DNA from: Roseibium album
Lineage (GTDB): Bacteria; Pseudomonadota; Alphaproteobacteria; Rhizobiales; Stappiaceae
Direction of reading: 5' to 3'
NCBI GenBank assembly: GCA_001404055.1
Contig: CXTY01000016.1
Location: 124,001 to 188,000 of the forward strand
DNA: 64,000 nt
Under the pieces are notes generated by a model. It had not been told where the DNA came from and searched no databases. It saw only the letters and a program-made list of their open reading frames with translations. The translations under genes and the position numbers were made by a program. Every line of letters begins with the position of its first letter. Position 1 is the stretch's first letter. Shown piece after piece: positions 20,677 to 29,227 of this stretch.

Positions 20677-21354
20677 ATGGTCAAATTATGTAGCCTCCTC
20701 CTGGCTGTGTTCGCCCTGCAGGTTTCTCATAGCCGCGCCGAGCCAGAATTTGTCGTCGGTGCGAAAGGTCAAGCCGACTATCCTCAGTTAGAGAGAATTT
20801 CATCGATTTCGACACCAGAGCGAAGTGCAGCTGGCTTTTTTGTTCTCTTTTCCGTAACGCGTGATATCTGCCTGAAACTGGAGAATGGAAACAATGATCT
20901 TGCTGCTCTCGCGCCCAAGAACTTTTCTATTGCACGCGGCGACTTTCACTCATTCGGTTTTGAGGGCAAACAGAAAAACGCCTGGTGGGCCATCTCAGTA
21001 ACCGGAGATGGCGAGAAGGATGACGTTGGTAATCATCCCTACTGGTACGTCGATTACGACAAGACTGGGCGGCCGGTTGAATGCACCATGAACTGGGTTG
21101 TCAATGCAGCGGGCGTTGACGAAAGCGAGCGCCAACAAATTGTCAATTGGCTCTATATAGGCGCACCACAGCTCTTCAAATCCATATTGATTGAGCCAAG
21201 ATTTGCCGGGCTGCACTCGCCGATGAGACCCGACTTAATCAAACTGCTACGGCCGTGCCCTGATGACTGGTGTCAGGTAACAATCAATCCTCTCATGACC
21301 AGTGATAATTGGCATATATCCGTAACCATTCAGTTGATCGGGGCAAAACGTTAG
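20677..21354 (+). CDS. Secreted protein of unknown function
   Basis: 225 residues from ATG 20677, chosen because MVKLCSLLLAVFALQVSHSRAE is a good signal peptide (the frame is open 32 codons further up). The mature part is globular with four cysteines (in RDICLKLE, PVECTMNW, RPCPDDWCQV) that could form disulfides in the periplasm. I recognise no family. The ribosome-binding site is poor. It lies alone between gene-free stretches, so context gives no function. Confidence 0.6.
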   Translation: MVKLCSLLLAVFALQVSHSRAEPEFVVGAKGQADYPQLERISSISTPERSAAGFFVLFSVTRDICLKLENGNNDLAALAPKNFSIARGDFHSFGFEGKQKNAWWAISVTGDGEKDDVGNHPYWYVDYDKTGRPVECTMNWVVNAAGVDESERQQIVNWLYIGAPQLFKSILIEPRFAGLHSPMRPDLIKLLRPCPDDWCQVTINPLMTSDNWHISVTIQLIGAKR

Positions 21355-21385
21355 ATCCGAGCAGCAGGTCGAAAGCCTTCCAACT

Positions 21386-21416
21386 AAACCACGACCCGCT
21401 TGCGTCGGCGGGGTTT
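21386..21416 (+). terminator. Possible weak terminator after the secreted unknown
   Basis: CGAC and GTCG pair around CCGCTTGC, with AACC and GGTT outside, followed by a short T-run (GGGGTTTTGG). The stem has mismatches. Confidence 0.35.
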
Positions 21417-21603
21417 TGGCATGCGTTTTCTTATACTGACGTACGATGTCCTCCGTGATCGCAGCGTTTGCGGGTGAAACTACCCGTTGTACCAAAAATT
21501 GCACGCTGAGCAGCGTTTCTTCAGCGGTAGAAATTCCAGCGGAACCTTTTGAGACGCCTGACCATTCATCAGGCGCATTAGATCACTGACCGGCGGTTTT
21601 GGT

Positions 21604-22164
21604 GTGATCGAGCCTGGATCACGATCCAACGATATCATCAGCCATATGGACTGGTTCCCGACCATTGCTTCCGCGTTGGGAGACACCGACCTGAAAGAAA
21701 GATTGCTGGAAGGGCCGCAATTTGGTGAAGACAACACCAAGGTGCATCTGGACGGATATGACTTTCTTCCTCGCTGGAAAGGAGAAACGGATGAGCCACC
21801 TCGAAAGGAATTCTTCTATTTCTCTGACACCGGCGACCTTCTGAACTTACGCTATAATCGCTGGAAGATCGTTTTTGCCGAACAGCGGGCACACGGCATC
21901 GACGTTTGGCAGGATCCGTTTACACAACTCCGCTTGCCAAAAATCTTTGACCTTCTTGCCGATCCTTTCGAAATTGGCGATGTCGAGGCAATTGGCTACC
22001 AGGAGTGGAGATTGAATCGCCTATTCCTACTGGTACCGGCGCAAGCATTTGTCGGAAATTTCCTGAAGACGTTTGTTGAATACCCGCCACGGCAGGAACC
22101 GGGCAGTTTCTCACTGGACCAGGTGCTGCGGCAACTTCAGGCAGGTGGGAATAGCACAAACTGA
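21604..22164 (+). pseudogene. C-terminal fragment of a sulfatase, 5' part lost
   Basis: 186 codons that read as the last third of an arylsulfatase-type enzyme: IEPGSRSNDIISHMDWFPTI (the usual segment after the active site), then a substrate-domain-like part (DGYDFLPRWKG, EFFYFSDTGDLLNLRYNRWKI). The N-terminal domain with the formylglycine Cys/Ser motif and metal ligands is absent: directly upstream the same frame reads SLTGGFG and then a stop at 21559. A GTG at 21604 could start translation but has no convincing ribosome-binding site, and the product would lack the active site. The break lies at about 21590-21604. No transposase remains nearby. Confidence 0.8.
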
Positions 22165-22261
22165 GCAATCTGGAAGGCAACGACTGTTGCCTTCCTCAGA
22201 ATGCGCGAGAGTTCATTCGGTCTGATCCAATCTGGTCACTGCGTCACTCTCGTCACCCAGC

Positions 22262-22295
22262 AAAAACCGCCTGTCGGAAACGATTGGCGGTTTTT
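22262..22295. terminator. Bidirectional terminator with TCG-GAAA-CGA cap
   Basis: AAAAACCGCC (22262-22271) pairs with GGCGGTTTTT (22286-22295). The loop contains TCGGAAACGAT, identical to that of the nrdJ terminator. A/T runs on both sides allow termination in both directions, for the sulfatase remnant and for the GFA-family gene. Confidence 0.88.
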
Positions 22296-22321
22296 GATTT
22301 CTAGAACGGCGAACTTGCCTT

Positions 22322-22359
22322 AATGCGAGCCGACCTCTGATATCGGCTCGCATTTTTTT
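22322..22359 (+). terminator. Second strong terminator in tandem
   Basis: AATGCGAGCCGA pairs with TCGGCTCGCATT over 12 positions with a 9-base loop, followed by seven T. It works for plus-strand transcripts coming from the truncated sulfatase, which suggests that a once well-expressed gene ended here. It overlaps the region just beyond the stop of the minus-strand GFA gene. Confidence 0.9.
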
Positions 22360-22370
22360 GATTTAAAACT

Positions 22371-22802
22371 TCAGTCTGGAAGCAAGTCCCCTGATCCTCC
22401 AAGCTCTTCCGGCAAATTGGCGAATTTGGGTAAGCCGTCGGGTATCGACAGGACCTTTTCGCAATAGTGCACATGAAGCCCCGGGGCAAAGGTCAGATCC
22501 GGCAGCATCGCGGAATATACGTCAACCAGTCCCATGCCTGGATGGTCAGTCATCAGATGGCCGCCACACAAAGTGCAAAACTTGCGGTGACTGTTTTCGG
22601 TTTTCTGGAACTCACCAACGTGTTCAGCACCAGCCGTGATCCTCAGACTGTCAGGATTCCACAGGGTAAAACCGTTGACAGGAGACGCCGACCACGATCT
22701 GCAGCTGTCGCAGTGGCAATATCCCATTCCTTCAGGTTTTCCCGCTACGGAGAACTTCACGGCCCCGCAAAAGCACTGGCCTTTGTAGACTTGCTCTAAC
22801 AT
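22371..22802 (-). CDS. GFA/CENP-V family zinc-binding protein
   Basis: 143 residues with the paired Cys signature of glutathione-dependent formaldehyde-activating-like proteins: GQCFCGAVKF, YCHCDSCRSWS and KFCTLCGGHL, which bind zinc. Characterised family members act on S-hydroxymethyl-glutathione, but most members of this size have unknown substrates, so the family is surer than the reaction. GGGAGAC lies before ATG 22802. It is a single gene ending at a strong double terminator region. Confidence 0.85.
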   Translation of the reverse strand: MLEQVYKGQCFCGAVKFSVAGKPEGMGYCHCDSCRSWSASPVNGFTLWNPDSLRITAGAEHVGEFQKTENSHRKFCTLCGGHLMTDHPGMGLVDVYSAMLPDLTFAPGLHVHYCEKVLSIPDGLPKFANLPEELGGSGDLLPD

Positions 22803-23499
22803 CTGTTGTCTCCCTCTTTCCCTGTGCTGTGGTCAGTTTGAAAACACGAGTGGCAGCATCGCCAGGCTTTTGACGACCAAGTTGAAGGTATTCGAGCGGC
22901 CTAGTCGGCCGAAGGTTGTTGCGAACAGCGGCCAATGTTGTGCCGCGCTCTGCAAACTAACTCACGCATCTGGTGCAGTGTGTCTGCGACGGTTTCTCAG
23001 GGCTCCGTCAAAGCCGCGCACTGTGACCTTTACCTGTCGTCTCGAACCAACGGTCGTCGCGAAGATGACTTTTCCTAAAACTTACCGTTTACAGAAACAC
23101 CGAGGTCAAAACGATCGAGCCCGGCCCTCAACTCCGATGAGCAACTCAAAGCAAGATTGAAACTCCAAGATCGCGGCTCTTCGCAGCGAAAGTTTCATGT
23201 CGCTGAATATAACGCGTCAAACCGCCAGGTGAAAAGCATTTTCCCAACCAAATTGAGTTTCGAGTCGCCTGTTTGGCGCGTCACCCGCGAACAAAACACG
23301 GACTGGGCGTTGACCGGACAACAATCTTGGCCTGACAACACTCAAGCAATAAATTTGTAAATAGTAACTTCTATTTAATCGATTTAATCTGTTGTTTTAA
23401 AACATCTTTCAAATATTTATGCCTCTAAACAAATTCAAAAAATTGGTTATATTTGTCCTGTAAAATCTACTTATGCTGAAGAATTTCACCCCAGGGGAC
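22803..23499. other. Intergenic stretch upstream of the TRAP operon
   Basis: About 700 bases with no supported gene. The last 200 bases are markedly AT-rich, as expected for an upstream promoter region. No regulator gene is encoded here, so the control protein for the sugar-acid operon lies elsewhere. Confidence 0.45.
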
Positions 23500-23528
23500 T
23501 TGCAAAAAACGAACTAATATATTAATAC
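23500..23528 (+). promoter_or_regulatory. Predicted promoter and overlapping palindrome of the TRAP/sugar-acid operon
   Basis: TTGCAA (23500-23505), a 17-base spacer, then TAATAC (23523-23528) fits a sigma-70 promoter 51 bases before dctP. The perfect palindrome TAATATATTA (23515-23524) covers the spacer and the -10 edge, an ideal site for a repressor; the regulator is not in this window. Confidence 0.6.
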
Positions 23529-23578
23529 ATCAACCACTGGAGAGAGAGGCTCTCTAGGTCCATCTGGGAGGACACCCT

Positions 23579-24601
23579 ATGAAATTTATCAAGGCCGCAT
23601 TGCTGGCAACAACTGTCTCCACTATTGCAAGCGTGGCACAGGCGGAAACGCTGAACATCCAGACATCATTCAATGCAGGTGATTTTTCCACCAAGTACAT
23701 CACAGAGAATTGGCTGCCCAAAATCGCTGAGATGACTGAAGGACGTATCGAAATCGTCCTTATCTCGAACGGCGCCGTTGTTCCTGCGAGAGAGACACCA
23801 CCTGCCGTGGCAGCAGGCGTTCTCGACGGCGACTACACTGCCGTCAGCTATTTTTCTGGTCTGGAGCCGGCCTTCGCCATCATGGGTGATCTGATTTCCG
23901 GCTACGACACGCCCCAACAGATGCTCGGCTTCTGCAAGGACGGCGGCGGCGAAGCAATGCTGCAACAAGCGGTCGACTCCGTGACCGACGGCGAAGTTAC
24001 CGTCGTAGCCTGTGGTCCATATTCTCGCGAAGCACTCGCAGCCCGCACACCAATCCGGACTTATGAAGACCTTGAAGGCAAGAAAATCCGTTCTCCTGAA
24101 GGATTGGCTGCGGCAGTCTTCTCAGCGGCTGGTGCTTCACCTGTCTCAATACCTTTCTCAGAAGTTTTTGGCGCACTTGAAAAAGGCATCGTCGATGCAG
24201 CGGATGCCTCCGCATACGTCAACAATGACGCGACGGGCCTTCAGGATGTTGCACCCTACCCGCTTTACCCGGGCATTCACTCCATGCCGTCTCTGCAGTT
24301 CACATTGAACACAGAGAAGTGGAACGAACTCTCTGCCGAGGACCAGAAAACCCTGCGCAATTGGTGGTACGACGCCATGTTTGCCATGGCTGAGGAAGTT
24401 TCCAAACTCGATCAGAAACTCGCAGCGCGCGACGCCGCCAGTGAAGACATCGAGGTAATCGACTGGGCCCAGGCCGACCGCGACAAACTCCGTGTTGTTG
24501 CTCGTGAGCAGTGGGAGGAATTTGCCAAAAAATCCGGGCTCGCCCAAGAAGCTTTGGATGCGCACATTGCTTACATGACCAAAATCGGTCTGTTCAAGTA
24601 A
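23579..24601 (+). CDS. dctP: TRAP transporter substrate-binding protein
   Basis: Periplasmic solute-binding protein of a TRAP transporter, 340 residues; GGGAGGA lies 7 bases before ATG 23579. Signal peptide to about residue 22 (SVAQAETLNIQ). Core DctP features: the ARTPIRTYEDLEGKKIRSP loop and PFSEVFGALEKGIVDAAD, where the conserved Arg that binds the ligand carboxylate sits near the start of the IRSP strand. The downstream dehydratase and dehydrogenase point to a sugar acid as ligand, which TRAP proteins of this class commonly bind. First gene of the operon. Confidence 0.92.
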   Translation: MKFIKAALLATTVSTIASVAQAETLNIQTSFNAGDFSTKYITENWLPKIAEMTEGRIEIVLISNGAVVPARETPPAVAAGVLDGDYTAVSYFSGLEPAFAIMGDLISGYDTPQQMLGFCKDGGGEAMLQQAVDSVTDGEVTVVACGPYSREALAARTPIRTYEDLEGKKIRSPEGLAAAVFSAAGASPVSIPFSEVFGALEKGIVDAADASAYVNNDATGLQDVAPYPLYPGIHSMPSLQFTLNTEKWNELSAEDQKTLRNWWYDAMFAMAEEVSKLDQKLAARDAASEDIEVIDWAQADRDKLRVVAREQWEEFAKKSGLAQEALDAHIAYMTKIGLFK

Positions 24602-24621
24602 GCGCCAACTTCCCCCCGTAG

Positions 24622-24647
24622 TGCCGCCCTGCTTGTTCGGGGCGGCA
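24622..24647 (+). terminator. Intercistronic hairpin between dctP and dctQ
   Basis: TGCCGCCC (24622-24629) pairs with GGGCGGCA (24640-24647) around a 10-base loop, followed by only a short pyrimidine stretch. Such hairpins behind binding-protein genes often let the binding protein be made in excess over the membrane subunits, by partial termination or by mRNA protection. Confidence 0.6.
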
Positions 24648-24680
24648 TCTCTTTCCAATTCTGCTTTCCGGGGAAACGCT

Positions 24681-25202
24681 ATGAAGCGCTTTCTTGGCCT
24701 ATATGCTGACGTTTTGGACAGCGTCAGCGTCTTTGTTGGTCAGGCCTGTTCCGTCCTGTTTTTCGCCTGTGTTGCCATTTCGGCTCTGGAAGTCGTCTTG
24801 CGTTACGGTTTCGATGCGCCGACGCTTTGGTCTACAGAGCTTGTTATGACCCTTTGCGCCAGTGCCTGGGTTCTCTCGGTGGGATATGTCACCGAACGCC
24901 ACCGTCACATCTCGATCACCATGCTTGAACTCGTTGTAGGCGAGCGTGTGTGGCGCGTATTCCGATTGCTTCAGATGATCGTGGCAACCGGTGCCGTCCT
25001 GGTGTTGTCGATGGCCCTTTACCATCCCGCGGCTACAGTTCTTAAGCGCACCGAACATTCCGGCACCGCGCTGAATTCCATGCAGCCGACCTTCCTGAAG
25101 GTCCTTCTGTTCGTGGGCTGCATTTTCTACATCCTGCAACTCCTGGCCAACATCGTCCGCTGGTCCCAACGCACCGAAGGAGATGTCACCGGTGGGCATT
25201 GA
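24681..25202 (+). CDS. dctQ: TRAP transporter small membrane subunit
   Basis: 173 residues with four hydrophobic segments (about 15-37, 50-70, 90-112, 140-160), the standard DctQ layout. ATG 24681 (MKRFLGLYADVLDS) follows GGGGAAA; the upstream extension is ruled out because it would run through the dctP-dctQ hairpin. The ERHRHISITMLE stretch is typical of the family. It overlaps the start of dctM, indicating translational coupling. Confidence 0.9.
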   Translation: MKRFLGLYADVLDSVSVFVGQACSVLFFACVAISALEVVLRYGFDAPTLWSTELVMTLCASAWVLSVGYVTERHRHISITMLELVVGERVWRVFRLLQMIVATGAVLVLSMALYHPAATVLKRTEHSGTALNSMQPTFLKVLLFVGCIFYILQLLANIVRWSQRTEGDVTGGH

Positions 25203-26508
25203 GTTAATTACCCTTTTGATTGTTGTCGCGCTTCTGGCGTTCATGGCCCTTGGAGTGCCTCTGGGCATCACGACGCTGACCGTGTCCCTGGCGACTGCAA
25301 TCCTCTATTTCGGCGAACGGGCTGGTTTCTTCATCGTGGCCGCCAACGTCGGCGAGGTTCTGCACAAATACGAGCTGATTGCCGTCCCCTTCTTTGTCTT
25401 CATGGCCAACGTGCTTGAGCGATCCGGCATTGCAAAATCCATGTTCGATTCCATGGCGATTATGGGGGGACGCTTTCGCGGCTCCGTCGGCGTTCAAACC
25501 ACATTCGTCGCGGTCCTGCTGGCGGCGATGTCAGGGATCATGGGTGGCGAAATCGTCATGCTTGGCCTGATTGCACTGCCCCAGATGATGCGCCTTGGAT
25601 ATGACCGCAAACTTGCCATCGGCATCATCTGCGCTGCCGGAGCTTTGGCCACCCTCATACCGCCGTCTGTCGTCCTGATCGTCTACGGTCTTGCGGCCCA
25701 GGTCTCAATCACCAAGCTCTTCGCGGCTTCCGCTGTGCCAGGGTTGATCCTGGCCTCGCTTTACATCGCCTACATATTGATCCGTGTGCGCCTCAAGCCG
25801 GAGATGGCGCCAATCTACGACATTCCGGAGACCGGCCTGCCATTCTTTCAACGTCTGAGGTTCCTGAAAGGGATCGTGTTGCCGGGCCTTTTGATCGGTA
25901 CTGTTCTGGGCGTTATCTACTCCGGAATTGCCACCGTAACCGAAGCGGCAGCTGTTGGGGCTGTGGGCGCAATTGTCGTCGCCGGTATTCGCAAGGAACT
26001 GACCTGGACCATGGCACGTGATGCCATGCGGCAGACCGTCCTGACTGTCGGTTCAATCATCTGGCTCGTGCTGGGCGCTGTGTCTCTTATCGGCATTTAC
26101 AACCGCATCGGCGGTGGAGAGTTCCTGCGCGGCATACTTACGTCGCTCGATATCGGGCCGATCTGGGTAATCGTGGTGATGATGCTTATCGTCATGGTGC
26201 TCGGCACGTTCCTTGAGTGGATCGCCATCATTTTCATTACCGTTCCGATCTTTGCTCCGGTGGTCGTCGACCTGGGTTTCGATCCAGTGTGGTTCGGTGT
26301 GCTCTTCGCGATGAACATCCAGATGTACTACCTCTCGCCGCCGTTTGGTCCCGCGTGTTTCTTCCTGAAGTCCGTGGCGCCCAAAGAGGTGCAGCTTCAA
26401 GAGATTTTCGTCGCTGTCCTGCCCTTCATCGCGCTGCAAGCGGTCGGCCTCTTCCTTGTCCTGTTTAACCCCGAGCTCGCGCTCTGGCTGCCCTCGATAC
26501 TCGATTGA
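25192..26508 (+). CDS. dctM: TRAP transporter large membrane subunit
   Basis: Ion-coupled permease subunit, 438 residues and about 12 hydrophobic segments. Signature stretches: the GVPLGITTLTV start, AVPFFVFMANVLERSG, MSGIMGGEIVMLGLIALPQMMRLGYD (cited in part: GIMGGEIVMLG), ATLIPPSVVLIVYG and PPFGPACFFLKSVAPKE. Start: GTG 25192 lies 9 bases after AAGGAG, whereas the in-frame ATG at 25183 directly abuts that Shine-Dalgarno; GTG is preferred. It overlaps dctQ by 11 bases. Confidence 0.92.
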   Translation: MGIELITLLIVVALLAFMALGVPLGITTLTVSLATAILYFGERAGFFIVAANVGEVLHKYELIAVPFFVFMANVLERSGIAKSMFDSMAIMGGRFRGSVGVQTTFVAVLLAAMSGIMGGEIVMLGLIALPQMMRLGYDRKLAIGIICAAGALATLIPPSVVLIVYGLAAQVSITKLFAASAVPGLILASLYIAYILIRVRLKPEMAPIYDIPETGLPFFQRLRFLKGIVLPGLLIGTVLGVIYSGIATVTEAAAVGAVGAIVVAGIRKELTWTMARDAMRQTVLTVGSIIWLVLGAVSLIGIYNRIGGGEFLRGILTSLDIGPIWVIVVMMLIVMVLGTFLEWIAIIFITVPIFAPVVVDLGFDPVWFGVLFAMNIQMYYLSPPFGPACFFLKSVAPKEVQLQEIFVAVLPFIALQAVGLFLVLFNPELALWLPSILD

Positions 26509-26525
26509 GGCGAAAGGAGATGAAC

Positions 26526-26687
26526 ATGTCTGACAAAGACCTCACCCGTCAGGAGGAAGAACTCTCGCTCTCGGAATTCGAGGGCGAGGAGCGCCAAGAC
26601 GGACATGATTTTGGCAACTGGCCCGAATTTGCAGGCCTCCTCTTTACGGTTTTCGTAGCCTGGTTGATTTTCTTTTTTCGTGGATAG
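26526..26687 (+). CDS. Small single-pass membrane protein in the TRAP operon
   Basis: 53 residues. AAGGAG sits 6 bases before ATG 26526; the in-frame ATG at 26520 abuts the Shine-Dalgarno. The first ~30 residues are strongly acidic (RQEEELSLSEFEGEERQD), followed by one transmembrane segment (FAGLLFTVFVAWLIFFF) and a terminal RG. It sits 17 bases after dctM and 4 bases before the dehydratase gene, so it is made with them. I recognise no family; it may be a transporter accessory protein, but nothing shows this directly. Confidence 0.72.
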   Translation: MSDKDLTRQEEELSLSEFEGEERQDGHDFGNWPEFAGLLFTVFVAWLIFFFRG

Positions 26688-26691
26688 TTGA

Positions 26692-28425
26692 ATGAGTAAA
26701 AAAACACCCCAGACCCTGCGCTCCGCGCGTTGGTTTGCACCTGACGATTTACGAAGTTTCGGCCATCGTTCACGGATGATGCAGCTTGGCTATGCCGAGG
26801 AGGATTTCCGCGACAAACCGGTTATTGGCGTCCTGAACACATGGTCCGAACTCAACACCTGCCACAGCCATTTTCGTGAGCGGGTGCAAGACGTCAAACG
26901 CGGCGTTGCGCAAGCGGGAGGATTTGCCGTCGAAATGCCGTCGCTCTCGGTGGATGAAAGTTTCACCAAACCGACTTCAATGCTCTACCGCAACATGCTC
27001 GCCATGGAGACCGAAGAAACGATCCGCGCCCACCCACTTGATGGCGTTGTGCTCATGGGCGGTTGCGACAAGACAACACCGGGCCTTGTGATGGGCGCGA
27101 TCTCGGCTGGCGTGCCGATGATCTACCTGCCTGCCGGTCCCATGTTGCGGGGAAACTATGCAGGCAAGGTTCTTGGCTCCGGTTCGGACGCCTGGAAATA
27201 CTGGGACGAACGCCGCGCGGGCAACATATCGGACCAGGATTGGCTCGGCGTACAAGGTGGTATCGCACGCTCGGCAGGAACCTGCATGACCATGGGCACC
27301 GCCTCCACCATGACAGCGATTGCCGACGCCATGGGGCTGACGCTCCCGGGAGCTTCCTCTATTCCGGCTGTGGACAGCAACCATCAACGCATGTCCGCTG
27401 CGTGTGGCCGCCGTATCGTTGAGATGATCTGGGATGACGTGACCCCCGATCAGATCGTGACGAGTGCTGCTTGCCGCAACGCGGCCATCGTTGCCATGGC
27501 CACCGGGTGTTCAACCAATGCCGTTGTCCACCTCATCGCCATGGCGCGTCGCGCCGGAGTTGCTCTTACTCTTGAAGACCTCGATGACTTGGGCCGCACG
27601 ACGCCGCTTCTTGCCAATGTCCGCCCGTCAGGCAAGGACTATCTGATGGAGGATTTCTACTACGCCGGCGGGCTGCGTGCACTGATGAAACAGCTAGAGG
27701 ATCGTCTGGATTGCACTTGCCTGACAGTAACAGGCAAGACAATGGGCGAAAATCTCGAAGGGGCCGAAGTCTATAATCACGATGTAATCCGTCCGCTCGA
27801 CAATCCGGTCTATCAGGAAGGTTCTCTGGCAGTTCTCAAGGGTAATTTGTGCCCAACCGGCGCAGTCATCAAACCTGCGGCTTGTGATCCCAAGTTTCAT
27901 ATCCATGAAGGACCCGCACTGGTCTTTGACAGCTATCCGGAGATGAAAGCCGCAATTGACGATAAAAATCTGGATGTCACCGCCGATCATGTGCTGGTGC
28001 TGCGCAACGCTGGCCCACTAGGCGGTCCTGGTTTCCCCGAGTGGGGCATGCTGCCAATCCCGAAAGCACTCATAAAACAGGGTCATCGCGACATGTTGCG
28101 CATTTCGGACGCACGCATGTCGGGCACTTCATATGGTGCTTGTGTGTTGCATGTCAGCCCAGAGAGCTACGTGGGTGGCCCGCTTGCTTTGCTTAAATCT
28201 GGCGACATCATTCGGTTGGACCTGGAAAAGCGTTCGCTCAACATGCTTGTCCCCACTGAAGTATTGGCTGAGCGCCGTAGAGCCTTGAGGCCCCCTGAAC
28301 CCCGTTATGAACGCGGATACGGCTACATGTTCTCGCGCCATGTCACTCAGGCCGATCAAGGCTGTGACTTCGATTTCCTGCAATCAGATTTCGGCAAAAC
28401 CGCCGGCGAACCCGATATTTTCTAA
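26692..28425 (+). CDS. IlvD/Edd-family sugar-acid dehydratase (arabonate/xylonate dehydratase type)
   Basis: Dehydrates an aldonic acid to a 2-keto-3-deoxy acid; cytoplasmic, 577 residues. The three [2Fe-2S] cysteines expected for pentonate dehydratases are at C57 (NTWSELNTC), C125 (MGGCDKTTPG) and C198 (SAGTCMTMGTAST), spaced as in the characterised Rhizobium L-arabonate dehydratase. SDARMSGTSYGACVLHVSPE is the C-terminal active-site segment with the catalytic Ser in the MSGTS motif. The RSARWFAPDDLRSFGHRSRMM start belongs to the sugar-acid branch, not to the IlvD of branched-chain amino acid synthesis. The exact substrate (arabonate, xylonate, fuconate or a related acid) cannot be told. Confidence 0.9.
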   Translation: MSKKTPQTLRSARWFAPDDLRSFGHRSRMMQLGYAEEDFRDKPVIGVLNTWSELNTCHSHFRERVQDVKRGVAQAGGFAVEMPSLSVDESFTKPTSMLYRNMLAMETEETIRAHPLDGVVLMGGCDKTTPGLVMGAISAGVPMIYLPAGPMLRGNYAGKVLGSGSDAWKYWDERRAGNISDQDWLGVQGGIARSAGTCMTMGTASTMTAIADAMGLTLPGASSIPAVDSNHQRMSAACGRRIVEMIWDDVTPDQIVTSAACRNAAIVAMATGCSTNAVVHLIAMARRAGVALTLEDLDDLGRTTPLLANVRPSGKDYLMEDFYYAGGLRALMKQLEDRLDCTCLTVTGKTMGENLEGAEVYNHDVIRPLDNPVYQEGSLAVLKGNLCPTGAVIKPAACDPKFHIHEGPALVFDSYPEMKAAIDDKNLDVTADHVLVLRNAGPLGGPGFPEWGMLPIPKALIKQGHRDMLRISDARMSGTSYGACVLHVSPESYVGGPLALLKSGDIIRLDLEKRSLNMLVPTEVLAERRRALRPPEPRYERGYGYMFSRHVTQADQGCDFDFLQSDFGKTAGEPDIF

Positions 28426-28434
28426 AGGCCACCC

Positions 28435-29160
28435 ATGACAGACTACATTCTCTCCGACGAGACACGCGCAAAATTCAAAAAGGTCTCCACGGCATCCATT
28501 GCCACTGCCCTGTTCAAACGTGGTCTGCGAAACCAGTTCATTCAGGGTGCCTCTCCTTGCGGACCGCAAAAGGAGAACATGGTCGGCCAGGCATTCACGC
28601 TCCGATACATTCCTGCACGCGAAGATCGTAATCCGATCACAGTCTTCCGCAATGCCGACCACCCACAGCGTGTCGCAGTCGAGAGCTGCCCTGAGGGCTG
28701 GGTTCTGGTCATGGACGGGCGAAAGGATGCACGGGCAGCCTCTGCCGGCTCAATCCTTGTTACCCGTCTTGCCGTCAGAGGTTGCGCAGGTGTTGTATCC
28801 GATGCAGGCTTTCGTGACGTTGAAGGCATTGGCAAGCTCGATATGCCGGCCTATTGCGCCAACGCCTCTGCGCCCACAAACCTAACGCTGCATGAGGCAC
28901 TCGACATTAACCTGCCGATCTCCTGCGGAGATGCACCAGTCTTTCCCGGTGATGTTCTCGTCGGAGACCGCGACGGTGTAATGGTCATCCCTTCAGAACT
29001 CGCAGAAGAAATCTGCGCCGAGTGCAGCGGCATGGAAACCTTCGAGGAATTCGTACTTGAGCAGGTCGAAGCAGGGGCAGAAATCATAGGCCTCTATCCC
29101 TGCACCAAAGAAGAAAACCAGAAAAAATACGAAGAGTGGCGCGCGAAAACCGGCCGCTGA
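28435..29160 (+). CDS. RraA/HMG-aldolase-fold protein, probably a catabolic enzyme
   Basis: 241 residues in the RraA-like family, whose members range from RNase E inhibitors to HMG/CHA aldolases. The catalytic Arg-Asp of the aldolases appears to be kept (SDAGFRD, R127 D128), as is the GDRDGVMVIP segment. That favours an enzyme over an RNase E regulator, although annotations often use the latter name. It starts 9 bases after the dehydratase stop and is followed by the semialdehyde dehydrogenase. The operon otherwise lacks the enzyme that would act on the 2-keto-3-deoxy acid, so this protein is the natural candidate; that is inference. Confidence 0.82.
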   Translation: MTDYILSDETRAKFKKVSTASIATALFKRGLRNQFIQGASPCGPQKENMVGQAFTLRYIPAREDRNPITVFRNADHPQRVAVESCPEGWVLVMDGRKDARAASAGSILVTRLAVRGCAGVVSDAGFRDVEGIGKLDMPAYCANASAPTNLTLHEALDINLPISCGDAPVFPGDVLVGDRDGVMVIPSELAEEICAECSGMETFEEFVLEQVEAGAEIIGLYPCTKEENQKKYEEWRAKTGR

Positions 29161-29227
29161 ACGAACCTAATCAGCGCACTGCTTAACGAGCACACTCCTC
29201 CCGAATTACTGCCAAGGATACACTTCC

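Noticed and set aside
21247..21573. Minus-strand frame opposite the sulfatase break, considered as a transposase remnant
   Set aside because: No start codon with ribosome-binding site and no transposase motif; no terminal inverted repeats found.
28435..29160. Naming the RraA-fold gene as an RNase E activity regulator, given rne in the same window
   Set aside because: rne is 25 kb away, while operon context and the kept catalytic Arg-Asp favour a metabolic enzyme.
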